24,608 nucleotides of DNA. Origin: Clostridia bacterium (GTDB taxonomy: Bacteria; Aerophobota; Aerophobia; Aerophobales; AE-B3A). The notes beneath the pieces are model-generated. The model saw nothing but the letters and a program-made list of their open reading frames with translations. It did no database searches and was not told the DNA's origin. The position numbers were made by a program, and so were the translations under genes. Below are positions 1 through 7,091 of the stretch, piece after piece; position 1 is the first letter of the stretch, and the number at the start of each line of letters is the position of its first letter. The DNA lies in the NCBI GenBank assembly GCA_030610745.1, contig JAUWRC010000008.1, positions 1 to 24,608 on the forward strand, written 5' to 3'.

Positions 1-1
1 A

Positions 2-85
2 ATTGAGAAAATAGTGAACCTCCTTCGCCATAAAGAGCTTAAAGTTCTTCAGCTTGTTTTGAGAGTTGCTAAGGCAATTATCTAG
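2..85 (+). CDS. 3' end of an unidentified gene (partial)
   Basis: An open frame enters from the left edge and stops at TAG (83-85), leaving 27 residues. The tail is rich in Leu, Val, Lys and Ile with the spacing of an amphipathic helix (for example KELKVLQLVLRVAKAI). It vaguely recalls the C-terminal helix of small helix-turn-helix regulators, but that is a weak impression and no function is assigned. The 214 bases between this stop and alr hold a pyrimidine-rich run and a hairpin, with no convincing gene. Confidence 0.4.
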   Translation: MEKIVNLLRHKELKVLQLVLRVAKAII

Positions 86-144
86 GAAAATCACCTTGGA
101 CATTCTTCTCCTCATACTCGTACTCCTCTTTCTCCTTCTTCTCC

Positions 145-181
145 TTCATTCCCAGTGGGGCTCACCCCCTCTGGGAATGAA
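145..181. repeat. Perfect 11-bp inverted repeat (hairpin)
   Basis: The arms TTCATTCCCAG (145-155) and CTGGGAATGAA (171-181) are exact reverse complements around a 15-nt loop that itself contains GGGG and CCCC able to extend the stem. No T-tract follows on either strand, so it is not a standard intrinsic terminator. It lies between the unidentified partial gene and alr. It could be a dispersed palindromic repeat or a factor-binding or mRNA-stabilising hairpin. Confidence 0.6.
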
Positions 182-299
182 AACAGGTTTACCAAAAAAC
201 CAAGCATTCCGTTTCCACCGTCATATCCGTTTCCCCCATCCCGTCCTTGACTCAACTCCTTAACTTTTATAGAATTGGCTGTAAAAGAAAGAGAGATTA

Positions 300-1472
300 A
301 TGCAGAATATAAGGCCTGTATGGTTGGAGATTAATCTTGATGCTGTTGCTCATAATGTAAGAACCATAAAAAGAATAGTTGGCAGAAATACTCAAATCAT
401 TGCTGTAGTCAAAGCAAACGCTTATGGGCATGGGGCAGTTGAGGTATCACAGGTAGCTCTGGAAAATGGTGTTACCATGTTGGCCGTAGGTGTGGTTGAA
501 GAAGGGATAGTATTACGTAAAGCTGGCATCAAAGCCCCCATTTTAATTTGCGGGCTTACCCCTGAGAACCAGTTAGAACCACTTCTCTCCTATAATCTTG
601 TTCCTACTATATGTAATCTCCAAACGCTAGAAACACTATCTAAAATAGCGGGAAAGAATGGAAAAACGGCTGGAGTTCATATAAAAATTGATACAGGTAT
701 GGGGCGATTAGGAATCCCGCCACCTGATACTCTAAATTTTGTTAAAAAAATAAGGGGAATGAAAAATATAAAGATTGATGGTATCTTCACTCACCTTGCT
801 GCTGCCGATGAAGAGGATGGAGTTTATACAAGGATGCAGCTGGATAAATACAAAAAAACACTCCTTGAGCTAGAAAAAGAGGGAATAAATATTCCTCTTA
901 AGCACATAGCAAATAGTGCCGCTATTCTGAATTCATCTTCTATGTATCTAGATGCAGTGAGGCCGGGCATAATCCTTTATGGATTGTTTCCCTCGCCCAA
1001 GACTAAGCGAACAGTGGAACTGAAGCCAGCAGCAGAATTTAAGACTAAAATTATTTTCCTAAAAAAGATTTCTCCTGGCAAAAGTATAGGATATGGAAGA
1101 ACTTATACTACTACTAAGCCCACTAAAGTGGCTACCTTACCGGTAGGGTATGCAGACGGCTATTCCAGGCTTCTTTCTAATAAGGGAGAAGTTCTGGTAA
1201 GAGGACAGCGAGCCTCAATAATTGGAAGAATTTGCATGGATCTATGTATGATAGATGTAACCCACATTCCCGAAGTTCGAATTGGCGATGAGGTTATTCT
1301 CTGGGGAAAACAGAACTCGGAAACGATATGGGCTGAGGAAATAGCCGAAAAAATCGGAAGTATTGTTTATGAGGTTATCTGCATGGTCGATAAAGAACGA
1401 GTACCCAGGGTTTTTATAAAGGATGGAAAGCCATTTAAGGTAAAATCCCTGGTGGGAGATAATAAGCTATAA
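300..1472 (+). CDS. alr: Alanine racemase
   Basis: PLP-dependent racemase converting L-Ala to D-Ala for peptidoglycan; cytoplasmic. The 390-residue length is normal for the family. The PLP lysine is K38 in VVKANAYGHG near the N-terminus, and the second catalytic base is Y265 in SIGYGRTY. The C-terminal beta domain carries RICMDLCMIDVT. The ATG at 300 follows only a weak purine-rich site (AAGAGAG), but the protein start, with the PLP motif at residue 38, matches the family. It stands alone on the + strand and converges on yraN. Its last codons (AAG CTA TAA) coincide with the first units of a 7-nt repeat array, so the C-terminal tail may have been shaped by the repeat. Confidence 0.96.
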   Translation: MQNIRPVWLEINLDAVAHNVRTIKRIVGRNTQIIAVVKANAYGHGAVEVSQVALENGVTMLAVGVVEEGIVLRKAGIKAPILICGLTPENQLEPLLSYNLVPTICNLQTLETLSKIAGKNGKTAGVHIKIDTGMGRLGIPPPDTLNFVKKIRGMKNIKIDGIFTHLAAADEEDGVYTRMQLDKYKKTLLELEKEGINIPLKHIANSAAILNSSSMYLDAVRPGIILYGLFPSPKTKRTVELKPAAEFKTKIIFLKKISPGKSIGYGRTYTTTKPTKVATLPVGYADGYSRLLSNKGEVLVRGQRASIIGRICMDLCMIDVTHIPEVRIGDEVILWGKQNSETIWAEEIAEKIGSIVYEVICMVDKERVPRVFIKDGKPFKVKSLVGDNKL

Positions 1473-1519
1473 GCTTTAAGCCATAAGAGGCAAGAAGTAA
1501 GAAGTAAGAAGCAGAGAAG
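1464..1519. repeat. Heptamer array overlapping the alr stop codon
   Basis: Eight consecutive 7-nt units, most beginning AAG: AAGCTAT, AAGCTTT, AAGCCAT, AAGAGGC, AAGAAGT twice, AAGAAGC, then AGAGAAG. The units drift in sequence but the period stays exactly 7. The alr stop (1470-1472) lies across units one and two. Confidence 0.65.
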
Positions 1520-1556
1520 TTGATATGTTTTCGTATCGGAATTTCAATGTTTTTTG

Positions 1557-1606
1557 AATAACGAAGTACGATGTACGAGATATGCCGAGCGCAGCGAGGC
1601 ATATCT
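1557..1606. repeat. Short heptamer array fused to a palindrome
   Basis: Units AATAACG, AAGTACG and ATGTACG (1557-1577) share the ending ACG at a 7-nt period and run into a perfect 9-bp inverted repeat, AGATATGCC (1578-1586) with GGCATATCT (1598-1606). The palindrome ends 2 bases before the yraN stop, in the spacer between convergent alr and yraN. No T-tract follows on either strand. A related string occurs near 8881-8900. Confidence 0.6.
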
Positions 1607-1608
1607 AA

Positions 1609-1974
1609 CTACACTGCTTCGAAGGCATTTTTGATCAACCGAATATCTTTAACTCTATCCTCATCCATCAAAATACTCACTACATCAAAACGGCAATTTT
1701 TATCCTTTATTTTATGGTGGGCAAGATAACCTAGAGCTAATCTGGTTAGTCGGCGTCTCTTATCATAAGAAAGGGCTTCTTCAGGCAAGCCAAAATCAGC
1801 ACTTCGGCGGGCTTTTACTTCTACAAATACTATAGTCTCTGCCTCTCGGGCTACTATATCCATCTCCCCCATCCTGGATTGATAATTTCTTTCTATAATC
1901 CGGTAACCCTGTTTTTTCAAGAAATTAGTGGCTATCTCCTCTCCCCTATTCCCCAACTCCTTTCTTTCCAGCAT
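1609..1974 (-). CDS. yraN: UPF0102 / YraN family nuclease-like protein
   Basis: A 121-residue protein of the YraN (UPF0102) family. It has the restriction-endonuclease-like pattern GE-x-D followed by the E-V-K-A-R motif (GEMDIVAR, then FVEVKAR). The family is thought to act on nucleic acids, possibly Holliday-junction-like structures, but its role is poorly defined. It is the last gene of the long minus-strand run and starts 1 nt after the lepB stop, so it is almost certainly co-transcribed with lepB and rplS. In many bacteria rnhB lies between lepB and yraN; here there is no room for it. Confidence 0.9.
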   Translation of the reverse strand: MLERKELGNRGEEIATNFLKKQGYRIIERNYQSRMGEMDIVAREAETIVFVEVKARRSADFGLPEEALSYDKRRRLTRLALGYLAHHKIKDKNCRFDVVSILMDEDRVKDIRLIKNAFEAV

Positions 1975-1975
1975 G

Positions 1976-2548
1976 TTATGAAGATCCCTTTATAATTCTC
2001 ATCCGCCAGGGGGGCCAATAAAGAAAAAATGCCTCCCCTATAATATTCTCGGCAGGAACAAATCCCCAATAACGGCTATCATAACTAGAATCTCTATTAT
2101 CACCCATCATAAATAAAGAATCAGAAGGAACTTTTATTGGTCCATATTGATCACGAATATAGTATTCGTGCCAGGGATCTTTACAGATCCCGGAATCTTT
2201 ATGGATAACGTAAGGCTCATTTGAGAGCTTCCCGTTAACATAGACCTTTTTATCCCTTACGTCGATTTCATCACCCGGCAGTCCAATGGCTCTCTTAACA
2301 TAATTCTTGCTAGGATCGAGGGGAAATTTAAAGATAATTACATCTCCTCGCTTTACATTGTTTATACCGTAGAAAAACTTGTAGGCCAAAATACGATCCC
2401 CGATGTGAAAATTTGGCTCCATAGAACCGGTAGGAATCCAGAAGCCTTGTACTACAAATATAATTATTACAAAAGCCAAAAAAAAAGCAATAACCACGCT
2501 TTCAACCGTTTCCTTGAGCCAGGATAATCCTTTTCCTCTTTTTTTCAC
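1976..2548 (-). CDS. lepB: Signal peptidase I
   Basis: Membrane-bound serine protease that removes signal peptides from exported proteins. One N-terminal membrane helix (about residues 18-36) is followed by the catalytic serine S42 in PTGSMEPN, the general-base lysine K85 in YVKRAIGLPGDE, and the C-terminal GDNRDSSYDSRYWG box. The length, 190 residues with one membrane segment, is of the compact Gram-positive/thermophile type rather than the long E. coli form. The start ATG overlaps the rplS stop by 4 nt (ATGA), which indicates translational coupling. Confidence 0.95.
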   Translation of the reverse strand: MKKRGKGLSWLKETVESVVIAFFLAFVIIIFVVQGFWIPTGSMEPNFHIGDRILAYKFFYGINNVKRGDVIIFKFPLDPSKNYVKRAIGLPGDEIDVRDKKVYVNGKLSNEPYVIHKDSGICKDPWHEYYIRDQYGPIKVPSDSLFMMGDNRDSSYDSRYWGFVPAENIIGEAFFLYWPPWRMRIIKGSS

Positions 2549-2865
2549 CTCTTAGTTCTATCTTTCAAATAGGATAAATTGGCTCTTCTTACTCTTCCTC
2601 GCTTGATAATCTCTATTTTTTTAATCAATGGTGAATGCAAAGGAAACACTCTTTCTACTCCTATGCCAAAGGAGGTCTTCCTCACTGTAAAGGTCTCTCT
2701 GGTCTTTCCTCCTCTTCTCCGCAGAACCACCCCTTCAAATATCTGGGCCCTTTTTCTCTTTTCCTCACGAATGCTAAAATGCACAGCTACTGTATCCCCC
2801 ACGCGAAATCCTGCAATATCCTTTTTCATTGCTTCTGCTTCTATTTTTTCCATTCTGGTTTGCAT
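2545..2865 (-). CDS. rplS: 50S ribosomal protein L19
   Basis: Large-subunit protein L19, at the 30S-50S interface. The 106-residue sequence shows the family landmarks FRVGDTVAVH, FEGVVLRRRG, TFTVRK, GIGVERVFPLHSP and the basic C-terminal end RRANLSYLKDR. It lies 34 nt downstream of trmD and overlaps lepB by 4 nt. The start at 2865 has a GAGG about 11 nt upstream. An internal ATG four codons later is possible but has no better ribosome site. Confidence 0.94.
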   Translation of the reverse strand: MQTRMEKIEAEAMKKDIAGFRVGDTVAVHFSIREEKRKRAQIFEGVVLRRRGGKTRETFTVRKTSFGIGVERVFPLHSPLIKKIEIIKRGRVRRANLSYLKDRTKR

Positions 2866-2899
2866 TTTATTTTAACCTCTTATCTCGTATAACTTACAA

Positions 2900-3643
2900 C
2901 TAGTCTTTTGCCCGGGTTTTCTTAATCTCCTCCAATAACTTTTCATCTTTCTGGTCAAGCTTGAGAGTTTCCAATAAATCAGGACGCTTCCTTAGAGTAG
3001 TCTCTAACATCTTTTTTCTTCGCCACTCCTTAATCTTTTGGTGATTGCCGGACAAAAGCACCGAAGGTACCTTCCATCCTCTAAAATCAGATGGTCTGGT
3101 ATACTGAGGATAATCCAAAAGACCTTCATAAAAGGAATCCTCACGAGCAGAGTTCTCGGAACCGAGGACTCCCGGGAGCATTCTAACTACTGCATCTACC
3201 ACAACCATAGCGGCAAGTTCTCCTCCTGTAAGAACATAATCACCTAGAGATATTTCCTCGTCTACCAGATGCTCTCTCACTCTCTCATCAACACCTTCAT
3301 AATGTCCACATATAAAAAGCAAGGCCCTTTCCTTAGCCAACTCTTTAACCTTTTTCTGATTGAGGAGCCTGCCCTGGGGGGATAAGAGAATGATTCTAAA
3401 AGAAGAATTAATCTCTTCTTTGATATTTTCCACCGCTTGGAAAAGAGGCTGCGGCTTCATGACCATACCCGCTCCTCCTCCATAGGGAGCGTCATCTACG
3501 GTTCTGTGTTTGTTATGGGTAAATTGACGCAAATCATGAAGTTTAATCTCCAGAATCCCTTTCTCCTTTGCTCTTTTAATCATACTTTCATCAAAGGGAT
3601 TCTTAAACATTGAAGGAAACAGAGTAATAATATCAACGCGCAT
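2900..3643 (-). CDS. trmD: tRNA (guanine-N1)-methyltransferase TrmD
   Basis: SPOUT-class enzyme that uses S-adenosylmethionine to make m1G37 in tRNAs reading CNN/GGN codons and so prevents +1 frameshifting. The 247 residues show the N-terminal DIITLFPSMF, DDAPYGGGAGMV, the SAM-binding trefoil-knot region (LLSPQGRLLNQ, CGHYEGVDERV, SLGDYVLTGGE) and the catalytic-region REDSF. It starts 9 nt after khpA. In most bacteria rimM separates the KH gene from trmD, and rimM is absent here. Confidence 0.96.
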   Translation of the reverse strand: MRVDIITLFPSMFKNPFDESMIKRAKEKGILEIKLHDLRQFTHNKHRTVDDAPYGGGAGMVMKPQPLFQAVENIKEEINSSFRIILLSPQGRLLNQKKVKELAKERALLFICGHYEGVDERVREHLVDEEISLGDYVLTGGELAAMVVVDAVVRMLPGVLGSENSAREDSFYEGLLDYPQYTRPSDFRGWKVPSVLLSGNHQKIKEWRRKKMLETTLRKRPDLLETLKLDQKDEKLLEEIKKTRAKD

Positions 3644-3652
3644 CCTGAATAC

Positions 3653-3892
3653 TTATTGTTCCTCCTCTAAAATCTCTACCATCACTCTCTTTCTTACCTT
3701 GGCTGCGGCGGCGCCTACAATCGTCCGTATAGCATTAGCCACTCTACCTCCCTTCCCTATTACCTTGCCCATATCTGCCTTGGCTACAGAGATTTCCAAT
3801 AGAATGATTTTTTCCGCCTTTATCTCCTGCACCTTCACCTCATCCGGGGAATCCACTACGTGTTTGACCATGTACTCTACTAGCTCCCGCAT
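3653..3892 (-). CDS. khpA: KH-domain RNA-binding protein KhpA
   Basis: A 79-residue single KH domain. The GxxG loop is visible as VIGKGGRVANAIRTIV, preceded by the typical MRELVEYMVKHVVDSP start. The family binds RNA and, with KhpB/Jag, has been linked in other bacteria to control of cell elongation and division. The start at 3892 has a GAGGAGG-type ribosome site a few bases upstream. It sits between rpsP (44-nt gap) and trmD (9-nt gap), its conserved place. Confidence 0.93.
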   Translation of the reverse strand: MRELVEYMVKHVVDSPDEVKVQEIKAEKIILLEISVAKADMGKVIGKGGRVANAIRTIVGAAAAKVRKRVMVEILEEEQ

Positions 3893-3936
3893 TTCAACCT
3901 CCTCGTTTAGTGTTTTGTCAATGAACTCCGAACTAA

Positions 3937-4200
3937 TTAGGACAACTCATCCAGGGAAAGGATAGAAAAATTTATGAGTAATTTTTTAACCGAATTAGTA
4001 AGTTGAGCTCCCTTATGGATCCAATCCAAAATCTTTTCCTTATTCTCCTTGTTTACACCTACTTTTTTCTCTCGCGGGTCATACCATCCTAATCTATCAA
4101 TAAACCTTCCCTTTGATGGAGAACGAGAATCTGCCACTACTATACGATAGAAGGGAACCTTTTTGGCTCCCACTCTTCTTAGTTGGATCTTTGCTGCCAC
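3937..4200 (-). CDS. rpsP: 30S ribosomal protein S16
   Basis: Small-subunit protein S16, an early 30S assembly protein. The 87 residues show the hallmark start (IQLRRVGAKKVPFYRIVVAD), SRSPSKGRFIDRLGWYDP, and the helical end. Translation begins at a GTG (4198-4200) with an AGGAG 6 nt upstream. It is 13 nt downstream of rpe and heads the rpsP-khpA-trmD-rplS part of the run. ffh, a frequent upstream neighbour, is not here. Confidence 0.95.
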   Translation of the reverse strand: MAAKIQLRRVGAKKVPFYRIVVADSRSPSKGRFIDRLGWYDPREKKVGVNKENKEKILDWIHKGAQLTNSVKKLLINFSILSLDELS

Positions 4201-4213
4201 TGCTATCTCCTTT

Positions 4214-4858
4214 CTAACTATTCTTCAATCTAAGGATTGCTTCTTTCGGGTCAGATGCGCCAAAGACAGCCGTTCCTACCACTAAAGTGGAACTCCCTGC
4301 TTCTATAACCTGCCTCGCTGTGGCTTGATTAATTCCTCCATCTACTTCAATTTCAAAGGGAACTCCCCGTTCCTTAGCCATTTGCCGAAGGCTTTTTATC
4401 TTTGGCAAGACAGAGAAAAGAAAATCCTGAGCTCCGAAACCAGGATTAACTGTCATAGCCAGAACTAAATCTAACCCAGAGAGAATATATTCTAATCCGC
4501 AAAGGGAAGTAGCAGGATTCAAAGCTATGCCAGCCTTCTTTCCCTCCTTTTTAATAAGAGTAATCAATCGATCCAGGTGATGGGAAGTCTCTAGATGAAT
4601 AGTAATTAAATCACCACCTGCTCTGGCAAAAGGAATAATCCATTCCTGAGGATTTTCTACCATCAAATGAATCTCAAAAGGCAAGTTAACTTTTTCTCTT
4701 AGAGAAGCGACTACCTGTGGGCCAAAAGTTATATTGGGAACAAAATGACCATCCATTATATCAAAGTGAAGACTATCTACCTCTTTTTCTACTTTTTTTA
4801 CCTCTTCATAAAGGCAGCTAAAATCAGCCGCCAGTAGTGAAGCTGCTATTTTCACCAT
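4214..4858 (-). CDS. rpe: Ribulose-phosphate 3-epimerase
   Basis: TIM-barrel epimerase interconverting ribulose 5-phosphate and xylulose 5-phosphate in the pentose phosphate pathway. Conserved elements in order over 214 residues: SLLAADFSCL, HFDIMDGHFVPNITFG (metal/catalytic His and Asp), IHLMVENP, MTVNPGFGAQ, EVDGGINQATA and VVGTAVFG. It begins directly at the stop of the upstream PASTA gene with no spacer. The pairing with a PASTA protein echoes the prkC-rsgA-rpe order of Firmicutes, but here neither the kinase domain nor rsgA is present. Confidence 0.96.
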   Translation of the reverse strand: MVKIAASLLAADFSCLYEEVKKVEKEVDSLHFDIMDGHFVPNITFGPQVVASLREKVNLPFEIHLMVENPQEWIIPFARAGGDLITIHLETSHHLDRLITLIKKEGKKAGIALNPATSLCGLEYILSGLDLVLAMTVNPGFGAQDFLFSVLPKIKSLRQMAKERGVPFEIEVDGGINQATARQVIEAGSSTLVVGTAVFGASDPKEAILRLKNS

Positions 4859-5821
4859 CTACTCCTCAACTTTCTCTATCTTAACTAATTTGCCATCCAC
4901 ATAGATTCTGATCTCTCCTCTTCCCACTACTTTAGAAATAATCCTTACTTTTCCCCCTGCTTCCCTCTCTCCATAATCTATAGTTCTTCTTCCCTGACTA
5001 TCCACGATCACTACATTGACTCTCTTCTTGGTTAGTCCCAGGGGAACCTCTACCAGAGTCGGTATCCACCTTACCTTTTGAGAAAAGGATTGTTTTTCCT
5101 TATAAAAAGTACTCACTACCAACTCAATAAGAGTTTCACAATCCACCCGAGTTCCGGGCAAGGGAACCTGAGAAAGAATTACTCCTTCCTCTCCTGAAGA
5201 AGGAGATTCTTTTATCTTCCCGATTTTCAAAGACAATCTCTCAAAAATATCTTTTACCTCCTCAATTTTCCTTCCCATAAACTCAGGCATATAAAATCCT
5301 GGATTTCTTCTACCTAAGCTCACCAGGATATTTATACCATCTTCGGTATTTATCTTGGTTTGAGGAGGAGGATCCTGAGAGATAACCTCATCTTGAGGAA
5401 ATCTAGCATAGGTATAACTTATATTTTCACAGTTTAACCCCCTCTGAGAGAGATATATCCTCGCTTCTCTTACTTTTTTTCCTATAAGAGAGGGTACCAC
5501 TGCTGTCCTTGTCCCCTCACTTATGAACACCTTGACTTCTCTATTTTTACGTACTTTTGTTCCTGGAGAGGGAAACTGAGAAATAATAACTCCTTGAGGA
5601 ATTTGAGAAGAATATCTCTTGCCAATCACCTTTAAGGCTAGATCTTGCTCGCTCACCAGAACAAGTGCTTCCTCCACATCCATACCTGCAATAGAAGGAA
5701 CTTCTATTCTTTGCGAAGGTACTAATATTCTTAATGTTAAAAGAGCTATCCCCAGAGATACTCCTACCAGACAAATAAATATCCCTACCACCCTCAGTAA
5801 GCACTTTAACCACTGAAGCAA
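4859..5821 (-). CDS. Membrane-anchored PASTA-repeat protein without kinase domain
   Basis: The 320 residues contain one N-terminal membrane helix (about 10-32) and then three PASTA repeats, each opening with a VPS/MPE-type motif and containing V-I-x-Q-x-P-x-P-G-T (VIISQFPSPGTKV, VISQDPPPQTKI, VILSQVPLPGTRV), at about residues 39-106, 107-175 and 177-245. A C-terminal region of about 75 residues is unassigned. PASTA domains bind peptidoglycan fragments in Ser/Thr kinases and penicillin-binding proteins. No kinase or transpeptidase domain is present, so it may be a cell-wall sensor or an accessory protein. Translation probably starts at TTG, with GAGGAG a few bases upstream overlapping the end of rplT. 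It lies between rplT and rpe with almost no spacers. Confidence 0.9.
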   Translation of the reverse strand: MLQWLKCLLRVVGIFICLVGVSLGIALLTLRILVPSQRIEVPSIAGMDVEEALVLVSEQDLALKVIGKRYSSQIPQGVIISQFPSPGTKVRKNREVKVFISEGTRTAVVPSLIGKKVREARIYLSQRGLNCENISYTYARFPQDEVISQDPPPQTKINTEDGINILVSLGRRNPGFYMPEFMGRKIEEVKDIFERLSLKIGKIKESPSSGEEGVILSQVPLPGTRVDCETLIELVVSTFYKEKQSFSQKVRWIPTLVEVPLGLTKKRVNVVIVDSQGRRTIDYGEREAGGKVRIISKVVGRGEIRIYVDGKLVKIEKVEE

Positions 5822-5822
5822 C

Positions 5823-6182
5823 TTACTCCTCTAACCCTTTTTTAGCTTTCTTCACCAACTCTTGAAATTCAGAAGGATTATTAATGGCTAATTCCGAAAG
5901 AATTTTTCTATTCAGGTTAATGTTAGCTTTTTTAAGTCCCTTTATAAAAAGACTATAAGGCAGACCATCCTTACGAGTGGCTGCATTAATTCTTATAGTC
6001 CAAAGTCTTCTAAAGTCTCTCTTTCTCCTTTTCCTACCCTTATAACTTGCAGACAATGCTTTCTTTAAAGCCTCACTAGCCAGGGTATAAAGTTTACTTC
6101 TTCCCTCTCTATATCCCTTAGCCAGTCTCAAAATCTTTTTTCTCTTCTTAGTATGGATTACACCTCTTTTTACTCTAGTCAT
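5823..6182 (-). CDS. rplT: 50S ribosomal protein L20
   Basis: Large-subunit assembly protein L20 (119 residues). Landmarks are the basic N-terminal arm (MTRVKRGV, KKILRLAKGYREGRS), YKGRKRRKRDFRRLWTIRIN and the C-terminal LSELAINNP. In enterobacteria L20 represses its own operon by binding the rpmI leader mRNA. The unusual infC-rpmI spacer upstream is where such control would act here, though no L20 site was identified. It follows rpmI by 14 nt. Confidence 0.97.
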   Translation of the reverse strand: MTRVKRGVIHTKKRKKILRLAKGYREGRSKLYTLASEALKKALSASYKGRKRRKRDFRRLWTIRINAATRKDGLPYSLFIKGLKKANINLNRKILSELAINNPSEFQELVKKAKKGLEE

Positions 6183-6196
6183 TAAATACCCCTCTT

Positions 6197-6391
6197 TTAA
6201 ACGCAGATTAACTTCTTAACTCTCTTTGCGTCTCCTTTATTCAATAAAACGCTCTTCCTCAAAGTTCTTTTCTTTTTAGAAGATTTCTTTTCCTTTAAGT
6301 GTCCAGTATAAGCTTTATTTCTTTTTAACTTTCCTTTTTTAGTGAGTTTAAATCGTTTCATCGACCCTCTATGACTTTTAATTTTCGGCAT
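6197..6391 (-). CDS. rpmI: 50S ribosomal protein L35
   Basis: Ribosomal protein L35, 64 basic residues, beginning MPKIKSHRGSMKRFKLTKKG with K-A-Y-x-GH in the middle, as in the family. The ATG at 6391 is preceded by a strong GAGGAGAAGG site. It is separated from infC by 195 nt that contain two inverted heptamer arrays, whereas these genes are usually nearly adjacent. Confidence 0.96.
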   Translation of the reverse strand: MPKIKSHRGSMKRFKLTKKGKLKRNKAYTGHLKEKKSSKKKRTLRKSVLLNKGDAKRVKKLICV

Positions 6392-6409
6392 TTCCTTCTC
6401 CTCATTTAA

Positions 6410-6440
6410 TAGCGTTTAGCGTATAGCGGGTAGCGTATAG
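6410..6440 (+). repeat. Heptamer array TAGCGNN, left arm
   Basis: Four 7-nt units (TAGCGTT, TAGCGTA, TAGCGGG, TAGCGTA) plus TAG, just upstream of the rpmI ribosome site. The array is the reverse complement in kind of the array at 6561-6591, so transcript from infC into rpmI can form a stem of about 30 bp with a few mismatches. Confidence 0.7.
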
Positions 6441-6500
6441 AAAAAACTAAATGCATATGGTTTACATTCTTCCGAAAATTTCTGTACCTTGCTCTATTAT

Positions 6501-6540
6501 TTCCCCCCTCACTCCCTCCAAGGAAAGAGGGTGCTTTCCT
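6501..6540. repeat. Pyrimidine-rich repeat, copy 1
   Basis: A C/T-rich run followed by GGAAAGAGGGTGCTTTCC. A second, diverged copy lies at 8977-9013; they share GGTGCTTTCC and the C/T-rich lead-in. The segment lies inside the loop bounded by the two heptamer arrays. No coding potential is seen. Confidence 0.45.
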
Positions 6541-6560
6541 CAAAGCTCTTTGCTTTCACT

Positions 6561-6591
6561 AAACGCTATACGCTATCTGCTATACGCTATT
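6561..6591 (-). repeat. Heptamer array, right arm, overlapping the infC stop
   Basis: Read on the minus strand this is TAGCGTA, TAGCAGA, TAGCGTA, TAGCGTT. The first TAG is the infC stop codon (6587-6589). It pairs with the opposite-facing array at 6410-6440. Every unit keeps TAGC while the last three bases vary. Confidence 0.7.
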
Positions 6592-7090
6592 TACCCACTT
6601 TAGGTATCAAATATTGCTCTATTGTTCTACCACTTACAGATGGAGCAGACTCAGTCTTTCCTATCCCTTCTATTTTTTCAATCACTCGTTTCAGAATTGC
6701 CTTTCCCCGCTCTTTGTAAATCATCTCTCTTCCTCTAAACCTAAGGAAGAGCTTTACTCTGTGTCCTTCTTTTAAGAATTCACATACTTTCCTTACTTTT
6801 ACCTCAAAATCATGCTCTCCAATTCTACAGCTTAACCTTACTTCCTTTAAAGCGTTAGTCGAATGTTTTTTCTTTGCCTTTTTCCTCCGCTTTTCTTGTT
6901 GATACTTAAACTTTCCATAATCCAGAATTCGACAGACAGGAGGATCAGCCTCAGGAGCTACCTCTACCAAATCTCTTCCTTTCTCTCGAGCAATTTCTAA
7001 AGCTTTTTCCGAGGGAAAAATTCCTGCTTGCTCCCCCTCCTCGTCAATAAGTCTCACTCTCTTCGCTCTTATCCGCTCGTTTATTCTAAT
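6587..7090 (-). CDS. infC: Translation initiation factor IF-3, AUU start
   Basis: IF-3 binds the 30S subunit, blocks premature 50S joining and proofreads the start codon and initiator tRNA. The protein shows RLIDEEGEQAGIF, LVEVAPEADPPVCRILDYGKFKYQQ, the linker helix, KEVRLSCRIGEHDFEVK and HRVKLFLRFRGREM. The first standard in-frame start (GTG, 7057) would cut off the family's INERI(R)A segment. Reading upstream restores RINERIRAKRVRLID and reaches an ATT at 7088-7090 exactly 5 nt after GGAGG (7096-7100). An AUU start is the known autoregulatory feature of infC: IF-3 rejects its own non-standard codon. The product would be 167 residues. The SD lies inside the 3' end of thrS (stop 7092-7094), so the genes are coupled. 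Confidence 0.93.
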   Translation of the reverse strand: MRINERIRAKRVRLIDEEGEQAGIFPSEKALEIAREKGRDLVEVAPEADPPVCRILDYGKFKYQQEKRRKKAKKKHSTNALKEVRLSCRIGEHDFEVKVRKVCEFLKEGHRVKLFLRFRGREMIYKERGKAILKRVIEKIEGIGKTESAPSVSGRTIEQYLIPKVGK

Positions 7091-7091
7091 T

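Noticed and set aside
66..263. Possible 65-residue hydrophobic protein upstream of alr
   Set aside because: The Leu run comes from a low-complexity CTC/CTT tract, the frame crosses a perfect hairpin, and there is no ribosome site; it overlaps the end of the partial gene.
1578..1606. Bidirectional intrinsic terminator between alr and yraN
   Set aside because: The hairpin is perfect but no T-tract follows on either strand; kept as a repeat instead.
2579..2892. Plus-strand open frames opposite rplS
   Set aside because: They are antisense shadows of a well-conserved ribosomal protein gene and have no ribosome site.
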